The notes beneath the pieces are model-generated. The model did not search any database and was not told where the DNA came from. It worked only from the letters and a program-made list of their open reading frames with translations. This document shows, one piece after another, positions 28,863 through 37,788 of a stretch of 64,000 nucleotides of DNA; within the stretch, counting starts at the first letter, position 1, and each line of letters opens with the position of its first letter. Origin of the DNA: Salinicola rhizosphaerae (GTDB taxonomy: Bacteria; Pseudomonadota; Gammaproteobacteria; Pseudomonadales; Halomonadaceae); assembly GCF_014652715.1 (NCBI RefSeq), contig NZ_BMZI01000004.1, positions 247,161-311,160 on the forward strand. Reading direction: 5' to 3'. Both the position numbers and the translations under genes were made by a program.

Positions 28863-29885
28863 ATGTCATCCCAGACGATGAACGCCGTGCGCCAATATGA
28901 AGTCGGTGGCCCCGAGGTGTTGCGCTACGAGAGCGGCGTGCCGCTGCCCACGTTGAAGCCAGGAGAGGTGCTCGTCCGCGTTCGCGCCATCGGCCTCAAT
29001 CCGCCGGATTGGTATCTACGTGAGGGTTACCGGGAATTGCCGCCGGAATGGCAGCCAGAGCTGCGCTTTCCGCTCATTCTCGGTTCCGATATCTCGGGTG
29101 TCATTGCCGCTGTAGCCGAAGACGTGGAGGTCTTCGCGGTTGGCGACGAGGTCTACGCCATGGTTCGCTTTCCCGAAGGCATGTATGGCGATAGCCGCGC
29201 CTACGCCGAGTACGTCAGCGTTCCCGTCCAGGAGATCGCGCGCAAGCCGGCCAGCCTCGACCATCGGCATGCCGCCGGCGCGCCGATGTCGTTGTTGACC
29301 GCTTGGCAGTTCCTGATCGAACAGGGGCACGACGTGCCCAACCCCCTGCAGGCATTCCAGCACCGCCCGGTACCGCTGTCGGGGCGGCGAGTACTGGTCA
29401 ACGGCGCTGCCGGCGGAGTCGGTCACTTCGCGCTCCAGTTGGCCAAGAACGCGGGTGCCCACGTGACCGCCGTCGCTTCGGGTCGTCATCGGGCGCTGCT
29501 CGAGGGTTTGGGCGTTGATGCTTTCATCGATTACACCGTGACGTCACCGGAAGACGAGATTCGCGATCTGGATCTCGTCGTCGACGCCGTGGGTGGCAAA
29601 AAGGCGGCCCGGTTTCTCCCGCTGATCAAATCGGGCGGCGCGCTTTTCCCGATCTATCCGCTAGGGCTCGAGGGCGCCGACGCAGCACAGAAGCGCGGTG
29701 TCACGGTTTCGGCAACCCAGGTCCGCTCCAGCGGCGCTCAGCTCGAGAAGTTGGCGGCGTTGCTCGACGACGGCTCGGTTCGCGTGGTGCTGGACAGCGT
29801 CTATCCCTTGAGCGCTGCCAGGGCCGCGCACGAGCGGGCCGGCGAAGGCCACATTCAGGGCAAGATCGTGCTGGAAGTCAGCTAG
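28863..29885 (+). CDS. NADP-dependent quinone oxidoreductase-like (MDR) enzyme
   Basis: Zinc-free medium-chain reductase of 340 residues. The GroES-like N-terminal domain (VRQYEVGGPEVLRYE, GLNPPDWYLREGY, GSDISGVI) precedes a Rossmann domain with nucleotide motif NGAAGGVGHFALQLAK. No catalytic-zinc Cys/His set is visible, so quinone or enone reduction is likelier than alcohol oxidation. The C-terminus AAHERAGEGHIQGKIVLEV is family-typical. Controlled probably by the divergent TetR gene. Confidence 0.93.
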   Translation: MSSQTMNAVRQYEVGGPEVLRYESGVPLPTLKPGEVLVRVRAIGLNPPDWYLREGYRELPPEWQPELRFPLILGSDISGVIAAVAEDVEVFAVGDEVYAMVRFPEGMYGDSRAYAEYVSVPVQEIARKPASLDHRHAAGAPMSLLTAWQFLIEQGHDVPNPLQAFQHRPVPLSGRRVLVNGAAGGVGHFALQLAKNAGAHVTAVASGRHRALLEGLGVDAFIDYTVTSPEDEIRDLDLVVDAVGGKKAARFLPLIKSGGALFPIYPLGLEGADAAQKRGVTVSATQVRSSGAQLEKLAALLDDGSVRVVLDSVYPLSAARAAHERAGEGHIQGKIVLEVS

Positions 29886-30041
29886 TCCGTGCGCCTCGGG
29901 CGTGTCTCCAGCCAAAGTCTCTCGTTCGCTCGCTTGCGTTTCAGGGATGGCATCAATATTCTTTTTTGAAGAATGAAAATATTTTTTGTTCTATTTTTGA
30001 GAATTAAGTTGAGTCAGATAACCGCTACGCAAGAGGCGTCC

Positions 30042-30560
30042 ATGACCGATTCCCTGATCTCCTCGGCGAACGCTACCACGCTGGCCGAGCGCGCTGCCGA
30101 CATCCTGCGGCGAAACCTCTACGCCAACATTGCCACGTCGCGCGACGACGTCCCCTGGAACACGCCGGTCACGGCGCTGCCGAATGCCGAGCTCGACTTC
30201 GTCTGGTCCTCCTGGCGGCAGGCGGAGCATTCGCAGAATATTGCCGCCAACGGCGCGGCGTTTCTGACCTTCTACGACTCGACGCGGGCACGGGGCACCA
30301 ACAACCTGATGGGCCTCTATCTTCAATGTTCGGCATACGCGGTCGTGGATGCCGAGCAGGCCCGCAGCGCTTTCGAAAGGCTCTATCCCAGTGACGCCGT
30401 CGACCTGACGGATTTTCTGGGCGATGGCATCAAGCGCTTCTATTGCGCCCGACCGCAGCGGGCCTGGCTGAACTGCCTCTCCGAGAAGGAGCTGGAGCCG
30501 ACGACGCTCAAGATGCGCACGGCGGTCGACCTCGACGCCATCAAGCAGGCGTTGGCCTGA
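30042..30560 (+). CDS. Pyridoxamine 5'-phosphate oxidase-family flavin protein
   Basis: Split-barrel FMN-binding protein of 172 residues; general members reduce or oxidise small substrates or bind F420/FMN/heme. Seen: NLYANIATSRDDVPWNTPVT at the start of the barrel, then VWSSWRQAEHSQNIAANG and FLTFYDST. ATG 30042 has AAGAGG 7 nt upstream. A LysR gene starts 4 bp after its stop on the same strand, so the two form an operon. Confidence 0.8.
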   Translation: MTDSLISSANATTLAERAADILRRNLYANIATSRDDVPWNTPVTALPNAELDFVWSSWRQAEHSQNIAANGAAFLTFYDSTRARGTNNLMGLYLQCSAYAVVDAEQARSAFERLYPSDAVDLTDFLGDGIKRFYCARPQRAWLNCLSEKELEPTTLKMRTAVDLDAIKQALA

Positions 30561-30564
30561 CGCC

Positions 30565-31458
30565 ATGGAAGATTTCGAATCGCTGCGAATCTTCGTCTGC
30601 GTGGCGAGGGAGCTGAGCGTTACGGGCGCTGCCAGACGACTGGGCAAAAGCCCGTCCAATGTGACGACGCGTTTGCAGAAGCTGGAATCGAGCCTCGGCG
30701 CGGCGCTACTGGTGAGAACGGGTAAGCGCTTCGCGCTTTCGGCCTCCGGTGAAGTGTTCCTCGACTACGCCGAGAGGCTGCTCAGTCTGCGAGACGAGTC
30801 GATGCACGTCATTTCCGGGGGAAAGGCGCCGGGGACGATCCGACTCGGTAGCATGGAGGCCACCGCCGCGAGCCGTTTGCCGGCGCTTCTGGCGGCGTTC
30901 CATGCCGAGTTTTCCGATTTCACGGTCGAGCTGCGCACCAGTCCCTCCATCCAGTTGATCGATGACGTTCGCGCCGGCAAGCTCGACGCCGCGTTTCTGG
31001 CGTTCCCACCTTCGAGTCTCGATAGCCCGTTGGCGGAGACGCGAGCGGCGCTGGGGCTCGAGTTTCTCGAGGTGTGGGATGAGTCTCTGCTGCTGCTGCA
31101 TCCAAATACCGGCAAATCCGCTCCCTGTGTGGATGACGTCTCGGTGCGCACGCTGGCCGCGTTCCCGCAAGGCTGCACCTATCGCAGAGTCGCGGAGGAG
31201 GTGCTGGGAATCTCGGCATCGACGGCGTGGCGGATTCAGGAATCGCCTTCCTATCATGTCATGGTGGCGCTGGCCTGTACCGGCCGCTGCGCCACCGTGC
31301 TACCCGAAAGCGTCTACCGCACGCTGGCACCGCTCGACGATCTCCAGACGATTCCGCTTGGCCAGGTCTCGACGGTGCTGGCCTGGCGCGAAGGCTACGA
31401 CACGCCGGCTTTCGAGGCGTTTCGTCATGTGCTGGCGCGTGAAAATGAGAGTGACTGA
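30565..31458 (+). CDS. LysR-family regulator
   Basis: 297-residue LysR protein with an N-terminal winged HTH (FVCVAREL, VTGAARRLGKSPSNVTTRLQ) and a substrate-binding-like domain. The family subgroup resembles the CrgA/PgrR type. It is transcribed with the preceding flavin protein gene, an unusual same-strand layout for LysR genes, which are usually divergent from targets. The target could be its own operon. Confidence 0.93.
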   Translation: MEDFESLRIFVCVARELSVTGAARRLGKSPSNVTTRLQKLESSLGAALLVRTGKRFALSASGEVFLDYAERLLSLRDESMHVISGGKAPGTIRLGSMEATAASRLPALLAAFHAEFSDFTVELRTSPSIQLIDDVRAGKLDAAFLAFPPSSLDSPLAETRAALGLEFLEVWDESLLLLHPNTGKSAPCVDDVSVRTLAAFPQGCTYRRVAEEVLGISASTAWRIQESPSYHVMVALACTGRCATVLPESVYRTLAPLDDLQTIPLGQVSTVLAWREGYDTPAFEAFRHVLARENESD

Positions 31459-31469
31459 AACCGATGCCG

Positions 31470-32768
31470 CTAAGTTTCGTCTCGCGTCACGCGCCACACC
31501 GCATTGGTCAGATCATCGGCAACGATGACGGCGCCATCCGGCGCGACGGTCACGCCGACCGGTCTGCCATGGGTGCGCCCATCATCGGTGAGAAAGCCGG
31601 AGACAAAATCGACGGGATCGCCGGCGGGTTCGCCATTCTCGAAGGGCACGAAGACCACCTGATAGCCGATCGGGTCTGAACGATTCCAGCTGCCGTGCTC
31701 GCCAACGAAGACGCCGTTGGTGAAGTCTCCACCGACAGCGTCGTTGGAGAAGGCAACTCCAAGTGGTGCGCGGTGAGAGCCAAGACTGTAGTCCGGTGCA
31801 ATGGCGGACTCCACCAGTGCCGGGTTTTCCGGTTTCACGCGGGGATCGACGTTCTGTCCCCAGTAACTGTAGGGCCAGCCATAGAACCCACCTTCTTCTA
31901 CCGAAGTGAGGTAGTCCGGCACCAGGTTCGGCCCGAGTTCGTCACGCTCGTTGACCACGGCCCAGAGCTGCCCCGTGTCCGGCTGGATGGTGAGGTCTGT
32001 CGGGTTGCGCAGGCCGGTGGCATAAGTTTTATGCGCGCCGGTTTCGGTATCGATCTGCCAGATCTCGGCACGATTCACCTCCGCTTCCATGCCACGCTCG
32101 GTGATGTTGCTGTTGGAACCGATACCGACGTAAAGCGTTTCACCGTCGGCGCTGGCGGTCAGAGACTTGGTCCAGTGATGGTTGATTCGCGACGGCAATT
32201 CGGTGACCAGCTCCGGTGATCCGCTTGCGCGGGTCTGTCCGGGCTGGTAATCGAAGCGCACCAGCGAATCCTGGTTGGCGACGTAGAGGTCGCCGCCGAC
32301 CAGCACCAAGCCGTAGGGCGCATTGAGGTCTTCGGCAAATACCGATTTTTCGTAGCTGCCGTCACCATTCTCGTCGTGCAGCAGCGTCAGGCGGTCTCCT
32401 CCGGAGACGCCAGTAGTGCCTTTCGATTTGATGACGCTGGCGATGAAATCCTTGGGACGCGACTGCGGCGCGTTGCCGCCGCCGCTACCTTCGGCGACCA
32501 GAATATCGCCGTTGGGCAGAATGATCGTCTGACGTGGCACCATGAGGTCAGTGGCAATGGCCGTGATGGTGAACCCATCGGGCACCGTGGGTTTGTCGCC
32601 GTTCCAGGGCGCCTTTTCGGGCACGCCCATGTTCGGCAATAAACCGCGCTGTGGGGTCGGCAGCGAGGGATTGGGCCCGTAAAGCCGCTCGGGTTCTTGA
32701 GCCTCGGCGGTGGGTGCCATCAATAGCAGTGAGAGAGGCGTGGCGAGAACAAAACGAAAAAAGCTCAT
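31470..32768 (-). CDS. PQQ-type sugar (sorbosone) dehydrogenase
   Basis: Secreted six-bladed beta-propeller dehydrogenase of the glucose/sorbosone dehydrogenase family (432 residues). A signal peptide (FVLATPLSLLLMAPTAEAQE) is followed by blade motifs such as PNGDILVAEGSGGG, TGLRNPTDLTIQPDTGQLW and VFVGEHGSWNRSDPIGY, the last being the family hallmark; the C-terminus ends in the blade DGRTHGRPVGVTVAPDGAVI. PQQ and Ca are expected cofactors. It lies 4 bp overlapping downstream of the DUF2231 membrane gene and is probably co-transcribed with it; electron acceptors are unknown. Confidence 0.88.
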   Translation of the reverse strand: MSFFRFVLATPLSLLLMAPTAEAQEPERLYGPNPSLPTPQRGLLPNMGVPEKAPWNGDKPTVPDGFTITAIATDLMVPRQTIILPNGDILVAEGSGGGNAPQSRPKDFIASVIKSKGTTGVSGGDRLTLLHDENGDGSYEKSVFAEDLNAPYGLVLVGGDLYVANQDSLVRFDYQPGQTRASGSPELVTELPSRINHHWTKSLTASADGETLYVGIGSNSNITERGMEAEVNRAEIWQIDTETGAHKTYATGLRNPTDLTIQPDTGQLWAVVNERDELGPNLVPDYLTSVEEGGFYGWPYSYWGQNVDPRVKPENPALVESAIAPDYSLGSHRAPLGVAFSNDAVGGDFTNGVFVGEHGSWNRSDPIGYQVVFVPFENGEPAGDPVDFVSGFLTDDGRTHGRPVGVTVAPDGAVIVADDLTNAVWRVTRDET

Positions 32769-33217
32769 GCTTCACCTCGCGCGGTAGGAGCGTGCTGGGC
32801 GGATCGGTTGCCTGCGGAGAGCCTTAAAAGCACCGCCACGCCGGATAGCACAGCGACCACGATCGAAAGAACGAAGCCGGTTGGCATCATGGCCCAGACG
32901 TCGCGGGCGTGTACCAGCGAGCCGATAAAGCCGAGGACCCAGCTGGCGAGAAGCAGGCCAAGATAGAGCAGGGCGCGGGCCCTGTTTGCGGACCGGAACA
33001 GGTCGACCAGCGCGAACAACAAGGCAAGCCCGTTGAACACCAGCCCACCAGCGAGCAGCCACGAGGCGAAGATGCTCCACTGGATCTGATAAGTGGCGGC
33101 GTAGGCATAATCCGATAGTGCAGCGCCAAGATAGAGCGGAAAGGCCCCGGCAAGTATCAGACCATGGACGGGATGGATCCCGGCGTCAGTCGGGTGTCTG
33201 TCAGCGATGGCAGTCAC
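32765..33217 (-). CDS. DUF2231-like four-helix membrane protein
   Basis: 150-residue integral membrane protein with four hydrophobic segments (about 17-37, 45-67, 77-101, 110-135). The N-terminal GIHPVHGLILAGAFPLYLGA matches DUF2231, whose His may bind heme or another cofactor. It is first in a two-gene operon with the sugar dehydrogenase (4-bp overlap), so a role in electron transfer from the dehydrogenase is possible (inference). Confidence 0.85.
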   Translation of the reverse strand: MTAIADRHPTDAGIHPVHGLILAGAFPLYLGAALSDYAYAATYQIQWSIFASWLLAGGLVFNGLALLFALVDLFRSANRARALLYLGLLLASWVLGFIGSLVHARDVWAMMPTGFVLSIVVAVLSGVAVLLRLSAGNRSAQHAPTARGEA

Positions 33218-33453
33218 GGCTAACTCCTTGTTGCTGATGTGGCGAAAAGGCCTGATGTCATAGGCCCTTTCGAGGCACAGGCGAAACTTGGGGTCTTCGG
33301 GTCACCAACGTCCAAGGCGCGGTTGCCATCCAGAATGGCGAGCCCCCGGATTATCTGGAGTGTAGTTAACGTGCGGGTGGCGTCGAATCGGAACGCGAAA
33401 AATATGGGGTTACAGAGCCTTCGGTGGGCGATTTTGCTGTGAGGCGGTCGCGG

Positions 33454-33915
33454 TTACGGCAGGATCTGATGGGGTATTCCGCGACGATCGTTCACCCGAG
33501 TCTCGACATAGCCGTCCGCGGCGACGCTCGAGCAAAGGCTTTCCCACTGACACGCTCGGCAGGCGCGGCGCGTCTCTCCATTCGCGAAGGCGCGGCGTAA
33601 CTGCGTCAGCAACTTGGCGTCGAGCGACAGCGTTTCGCCGCGAGATAGCGGTCGGACAAGCAGGCGCTCGAGTGCCTGCCGAGCGGCTGCATCGCGACTG
33701 TCGATACTGGCGCGCAGGCAGTGCGGGGCTTCGCCGTTGTCGCTGGAGAGCAGTGGGGCGCAGATGTCATCCGGCCCCTCGACCAATCGAATCGGCTCTC
33801 CGTGAGAGAGCCGTTCGGCAATGGCGTCGTAATTGGCGATGAACGCCTCGCTGTATCCCTTGCCGACGTAGGTCAGCAGACAAAGCAGATGGTGGGCACG
33901 CAGCTTTATCGTCAC
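33454..33915 (-). CDS. DUF1284 protein
   Basis: 153-residue member of DUF1284, a family with conserved cysteines suspected of binding a metal or iron-sulfur cluster. The family start KLRAHHLLCLLTYVGKGYS is clear, and cysteines occur at about positions 12, 48, 62, 126, 129 and 135 (RRACRACQWESLC). Its start overlaps the bioY stop by 4 bp, so it is co-transcribed with the biotin transporter. Function unknown. Confidence 0.87.
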   Translation of the reverse strand: MTIKLRAHHLLCLLTYVGKGYSEAFIANYDAIAERLSHGEPIRLVEGPDDICAPLLSSDNGEAPHCLRASIDSRDAAARQALERLLVRPLSRGETLSLDAKLLTQLRRAFANGETRRACRACQWESLCSSVAADGYVETRVNDRRGIPHQILP

Positions 33916-34526
33916 GCTTGGCCCTGATCATCCTGCCGGCCACGGCGACGGGTTTCGACGCTTTCCGCGATCAATTTGAGAGAAACGGCCACTAGCGCGG
34001 ATTTCAGCAGATCGCCGAGCAGAAACGGGGTGACGCCGAGCGCTATTGCCTTTTCCAAGCCAATCGAGAGCGAGAGCCAGGCCGCGCCGGATGCCAGGCA
34101 GAGCAGGCTGGCAAGTGCCATGCCGGTAAAAGCGAGCGGCAGCCGACGGCGCCAGCGTTTTTCGACCCACCATCCGGCCAGGGCCGCACATAGGGGGTAG
34201 GAGAAGAGATAGCCGGCGGTCGGACCGACGAACGCGATCCAGCCACTCTTGCCGCCGGCCAGTACGGGAAGCCCGATGGCGGCTTCGCCAAACCAGGCCA
34301 GAATCGTCAACGCCCCCAGGCGCCAGCCAAAGAGTGCGCCGACCAGCAGCACGCCGAACGTCTGTAGCGTTACCGGCACCGGCACCATCGGCACCTGAAT
34401 ATAGGAGCAGAGCGTCAGGAACAGAGAGCCAGCCAGAACAGCGGCGGTTTTAAAGGCCGGTGAGCGCCGCGACAGATCAAGCGGAGCGGCCGCGGTCATG
34501 GATGGCGTTCGTGAGAGGCTACTCAT
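33912..34526 (-). CDS. bioY: BioY biotin transporter S component
   Basis: Biotin-binding membrane protein of ECF-type uptake, 204 residues, with about six hydrophobic segments. Family motifs: [41 protein letters not shown] and [14 protein letters not shown]. BioY can act alone or with BioMN; no ATPase is encoded nearby. A nested palindrome upstream (34533-34585) may bind a biotin-responsive repressor. An internal ATG (position 10) is an alternative start. Confidence 0.95.
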   Translation of the reverse strand: MSSLSRTPSMTAAAPLDLSRRSPAFKTAAVLAGSLFLTLCSYIQVPMVPVPVTLQTFGVLLVGALFGWRLGALTILAWFGEAAIGLPVLAGGKSGWIAFVGPTAGYLFSYPLCAALAGWWVEKRWRRRLPLAFTGMALASLLCLASGAAWLSLSIGLEKAIALGVTPFLLGDLLKSALVAVSLKLIAESVETRRRGRQDDQGQA

Positions 34527-34532
34527 GTTTCT

Positions 34533-34585
34533 GTTACCTTTTTGATTTTGAAAAGTTGACTGCGCAACTTTGCCTCACCGGTAAC
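34533..34585. promoter_or_regulatory. Nested palindrome between bioY and DUF2256
   Basis: AAAGTTG-ACTGCG-CAACTTT (34552-34571) is a perfect 7-bp inverted repeat, flanked by GTTACC (34533-34538) and GGTAAC (34580-34585), also perfect inverted copies. The site sits in the 89-bp gap between two divergent genes and may control bioY. It is not the TTATAGATAA-type BioR box. Confidence 0.6.
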
Positions 34586-34615
34586 CTGAACTCAAGTCGA
34601 CTACACTTCGACCCC

Positions 34616-34777
34616 ATGAGCCATCGTAAGCCGAATCTCCCTACCAAGACCTGTCCCGTCTGCGGCCGTGATTTCACCTGGCGAAAGAAGTGGGCGCGAG
34701 ACTGGGAGAGCGTGATCTACTGCTCCGAACGCTGTCGCCGGCAGCGTGGAGCTGCATCGAACGGCGGACGCGAATGA
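34616..34777 (+). CDS. DUF2256 small zinc-binding protein
   Basis: 53-residue protein with CPVC and CSERC pairs (Cys near 13, 16, 36 and 40), a treble-clef-like zinc site, and the family signature [19 protein letters not shown]. The family occurs near photolyase/cryptochrome genes in many bacteria; none is seen here. Divergent from bioY. Confidence 0.85.
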   Translation: MSHRKPNLPTKTCPVCGRDFTWRKKWARDWESVIYCSERCRRQRGAASNGGRE

Positions 34778-34807
34778 GGCCAATCCCGTCCGCCGATCAA
34801 GCGTCAA

Positions 34808-35218
34808 TCAGCGACACGCCTCTCCGCCGTCGTTGAAGATCCAGTAACCCGCGCCGAACAGCAGACCGACGATCAAACCTGGCCCGCTGGCGGCGCCCGC
34901 GAGAATTGCCAGATTCCAGCCGCCGGCACTCATCGCTGCGGTCTCGACGCCGTAATGAGCACAGTCCTGACTTAGGCCGGCGTACTCATGAAGCGAGTAC
35001 TTGATGCCCTGTTTGACACCGATGACTGCCAGTGCAGAAAGGTAGGGATCGCCAATGGGTGACAGAAGCGGGTTGGCTTCTTCGTAGCCATGATCCAGCG
35101 CGTAAGCGGTGGTACCGGCATCCAGCGCGGTACCCAGACCGGGGCCGCGAGTCGAGGCGCAACCGGTGAGTGCAATGGCCGTAAGAGCGGCACCGAGTGC
35201 GAGCGTAAGGTGTTTCAT
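34808..35218 (-). CDS. Small hypothetical lipoprotein
   Basis: 136-residue protein with a type II signal peptide (lipobox LTGC, Cys about 20). The remainder is Gly/Ala rich with hydrophobic stretches (GPGLIVGLLFGAGYWIFND) that could anchor in the membrane, and TTAYALDHGYEEANPLLSP suggests an E-x-NPL motif seen in small integral membrane proteins of the DUF5658 kind. The function is not known. Confidence 0.75.
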   Translation of the reverse strand: MKHLTLALGAALTAIALTGCASTRGPGLGTALDAGTTAYALDHGYEEANPLLSPIGDPYLSALAVIGVKQGIKYSLHEYAGLSQDCAHYGVETAAMSAGGWNLAILAGAASGPGLIVGLLFGAGYWIFNDGGEACR

Positions 35219-35780
35219 GATGTGTTTTCCTCTGAAATCGGCAGCAGTCAGTGCCGCGTGACGGGTGCATTGCAGAGCCGTCCTGCGCGATATCAGAGGG
35301 GCGCTTCTAAGGCCCGTCGGAGAGATCGAGACGATTCCGCATCCAGCCGAAGTTGAATGACCGTTTAGGTATCGACTCGGCGGAAGCGAACTTTAGTTAG
35401 GGTTTTTGACCAAGTCACTATTTGTTTAGTCGTATATATCACTGTGCAAATTGCTGTCAGCAAGCAAATTTCCTAATGCATTAAAAATCAATCTATTAGA
35501 GTCCATCGATGAAGCCGGCGCTGTGCCATCGATGGAAAAGCGAGGTCGGAAGGGCGCTATTGGGCGCTTAAAATCAGGGCTTTTTTCGGCCTGATGGCGA
35601 CGTTTTGCCCTCGTTTTTCATGCTTTTCTTGCTTTTTACCCGTTCAGTGTGGCGGCCCGTTGTGCCCGATAGCGGCTTGTCACGAACGCTGCCGTTCGAC
35701 CTTTGAGCGTCGCTCGGGAATTGAGCAGAGCCTGAATGATCGTGCGCTGACCGAGTGATCGCTCTGCCCATGGCGAGGGA
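35219..35780. other. 562-bp gap without a supported gene
   Basis: Contains an AT-rich centre (35400-35500), a perfect 10-bp inverted repeat (35502-35536), and ATCAGG-N11-CCTGAT (about 35572-35595) with T-rich loop. No protein-like frame was found on either strand. A small RNA is possible but unsupported. Confidence 0.5.
35502..35536. repeat. 10-bp inverted repeat with 15-nt loop
   Basis: TCCATCGATG (35502-35511) and CATCGATGGA (35527-35536) are perfect inverted copies. No poly-T follows, so it is not a standard terminator. Confidence 0.6.
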
Positions 35781-36668
35781 CTAGACCTCGAGCCTGGCAA
35801 GATTCTCGAGCAGACGAGGTCCGGTTGGCGCCCAGCTCAGGCGAGTGCGCGTCATTCGGCTCGAAGCAATCATATCCTGCTGCACGAAATGGGCGAGCCA
35901 GCCGAAGTGCGCCTGCGCCTCACTGGCCGGTATCGAGGTCGTCGGCAGGGCGAGTCGCCGAGCGTAGGCTTCGGTAATCTCGCGAAGCGCAACGCCTTCC
36001 TCGGTGACGGCATGGTATACCGCTCTCGGTTCGGCCTGCTCTAGTGCCAGCCGGAAAAGCTGTGCCGTGTCTGCAACTGGGGCGGCTGCCCAGCGCTGAT
36101 CGCCCCGGTCCACATAGGCAGCCACGCCTTTTTCTCTGGCCAGTGCGATGACGAAGCTGATCAGCCCCTGGCGCGATGCGTCATGTATCTGGGCCAAGCG
36201 CACGATCGAGGCATTGACGCCGTCGTCGGCCGCCGCGCGGGCGGCTTCCTCCGAGGCCGCTCGCGGCACCACGGACGAGTCAGGCGCGGGGTCTTCTTCT
36301 GTGGCGGGTTTCTCGACGGAGCAGGGGATCAGCCCGGCACCGGAAGTCACGATCAAGGGGCGGCGAGACCCGGCCAGCGCCTGGCCTAGCGTGGCGATCA
36401 CGCGACGGTCGTCTTCGCAATTCTGCACATAGCGCGTGAAGTCATGATTGAACGCCAGATGAATGACTCCATCGGCAGCGTCAGCGGCGCGCTGGAGCAT
36501 ATCGCTCTGTTCGATACTGCCTAGCAGCGGCTTTGCGCCCGCTGTTCGCAGGGCGGCGGCCCCAGCCTCGGACCGAGCAAGGCCAACGACCTCGTGGCCG
36601 GCGTCGATCAGCTCCCGTGTCACTGCCGAGCCAATGAATCCGGTGGCACCGGTTACGAATATGCGCAT
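35781..36668 (-). CDS. NAD(P)-binding epimerase/dehydratase-like reductase
   Basis: Extended SDR of 295 residues with the dinucleotide motif TGATGFIGS at the N-terminus. No YxxxK catalytic pair is obvious, so it may be an atypical (SDR_a5/NmrA-like) member acting as a reductase or sensor. ATG 36668 is chosen since the motif must be near the start. It is divergent from the MmyB-like regulator, its likely controller. Confidence 0.88.
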   Translation of the reverse strand: MRIFVTGATGFIGSAVTRELIDAGHEVVGLARSEAGAAALRTAGAKPLLGSIEQSDMLQRAADAADGVIHLAFNHDFTRYVQNCEDDRRVIATLGQALAGSRRPLIVTSGAGLIPCSVEKPATEEDPAPDSSVVPRAASEEAARAAADDGVNASIVRLAQIHDASRQGLISFVIALAREKGVAAYVDRGDQRWAAAPVADTAQLFRLALEQAEPRAVYHAVTEEGVALREITEAYARRLALPTTSIPASEAQAHFGWLAHFVQQDMIASSRMTRTRLSWAPTGPRLLENLARLEV

Positions 36669-36795
36669 GATGAAGTCTCCTGAGAAGCGGGCTGTCGTGG
36701 CCGTTGCCACGGCGCAATGGCAGTCTGACAACTTCTACATCCTGTTAAAGACGTGAGATTATCCGGGTATAAGAATCAACAGGATCGGGATCTCC

Positions 36796-37719
36796 ATGCA
36801 GAAAATCGCTCAAGAGAGCGGCCGGGACGCTCGCCAGGAGAGCGGCCAGAACAGTCGCCAGGAGAGCGGCCAGAACAGTCGGCAAGCGGGCGAACAGCAC
36901 AACCGGCTGGCTGCCTATCTCAAAGATCGGCGCATGCGAATCGACTCTGCCGCGCTGGGCTACCCCCAGCATCGTCGCCGCACACCGGGGCTGCGTCGGG
37001 AGGAGGTCGCACAGCGCGCCAGTATCAGCGCGACCTGGTATACCTGGCTGGAGCAAGGGCGCGGTGGCGGGCCTTCGGCGGAAGTATTGGCGCGCATTGC
37101 CGAGGCGCTGATGCTGACGGACGCCGAGCGTGAACATCTTTTCCTGATCGGGCTGGGGCACCCGCCGGAGGCGCACTATCGGGAAACGCGCGGGATTTCA
37201 CCCCGGCTGCAGCGTGTCCTGGACGCGCTCGAGCCCAGCGTGGCCCTGATTCGAACGGCAACCTGGGATGTGGTGGCGTGGAATCGCGCCGCCACCGTCG
37301 TGCTCAAGGATTACGCCGCTTATCCGCCGAGTGAGCGCAACATTCTGCGCGCGATCTTTCTCGATCCTCAGGCACGTGCCGTACAGGAGAACTGGGAAAG
37401 CGTTGCCCGATTCGTGGTCGCAGCGTTTCGCGCCGATGCCGTGCGGGCCGGCGCCGATGCGGCCATCAAGCCGCTGGTGGATGAGCTGTGTCACGCAAGC
37501 CGGAGCTTCGCGGAAATGTGGCGAGATCAGGATATTCAGGGCCAGGGGGATGGCATCAAGCGTCTCAATCACCCTCAGCTCGGCAACATCGCCATGGAGT
37601 TCTCGACCTTCGCGGTCGATGGTCGCCTCGATCTCGGAATGATCGTCTATAACCCGGTCTCCCGGTCGGACGCCGATCGGATTCGCGAGCTGATGACAGC
37701 GAAAACGACGCTTCGATAA
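36796..37719 (+). CDS. XRE/MmyB-type transcriptional regulator with repeat-bearing N-terminus
   Basis: 307-residue regulator: HTH near residues 38-105 (RRRTPGLRREEVAQRASISA then TWYTWLEQGRG) and a MmyB-like PAS-type ligand domain behind it (PRLQRVLDALEPSVALIRTA, TWDVVAWNRAA). The first 35 residues are an unusual extension with three tandem 8-residue repeats (QESGRDAR, QESGQNSR, QESGQNSR, residues 6-29). ATG 36796 is the only start before the HTH. It is divergent from the reductase gene, and this family commonly controls a neighbouring reductase. Confidence 0.88.
   Translation: MQKIAQESGRDARQESGQNSRQESGQNSRQAGEQHNRLAAYLKDRRMRIDSAALGYPQHRRRTPGLRREEVAQRASISATWYTWLEQGRGGGPSAEVLARIAEALMLTDAEREHLFLIGLGHPPEAHYRETRGISPRLQRVLDALEPSVALIRTATWDVVAWNRAATVVLKDYAAYPPSERNILRAIFLDPQARAVQENWESVARFVVAAFRADAVRAGADAAIKPLVDELCHASRSFAEMWRDQDIQGQGDGIKRLNHPQLGNIAMEFSTFAVDGRLDLGMIVYNPVSRSDADRIRELMTAKTTLR
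36811..36882 (+). repeat. 24-bp in-frame tandem repeat, three copies
   Basis: Units at 36811-36834, 36835-36858 and 36859-36882; the last two differ by only one base (CAGGAGAGCGGCCAGAACAG core). The first is diverged. In frame, so copy number changes would alter the N-terminus by 8 residues. Confidence 0.9.
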
Positions 37720-37788
37720 CGGGCACGACGATAACGGGCACCATGCTGACGGGCATTTCGGAAGCAGGCAGCCGGCGGGTAGGCGATA

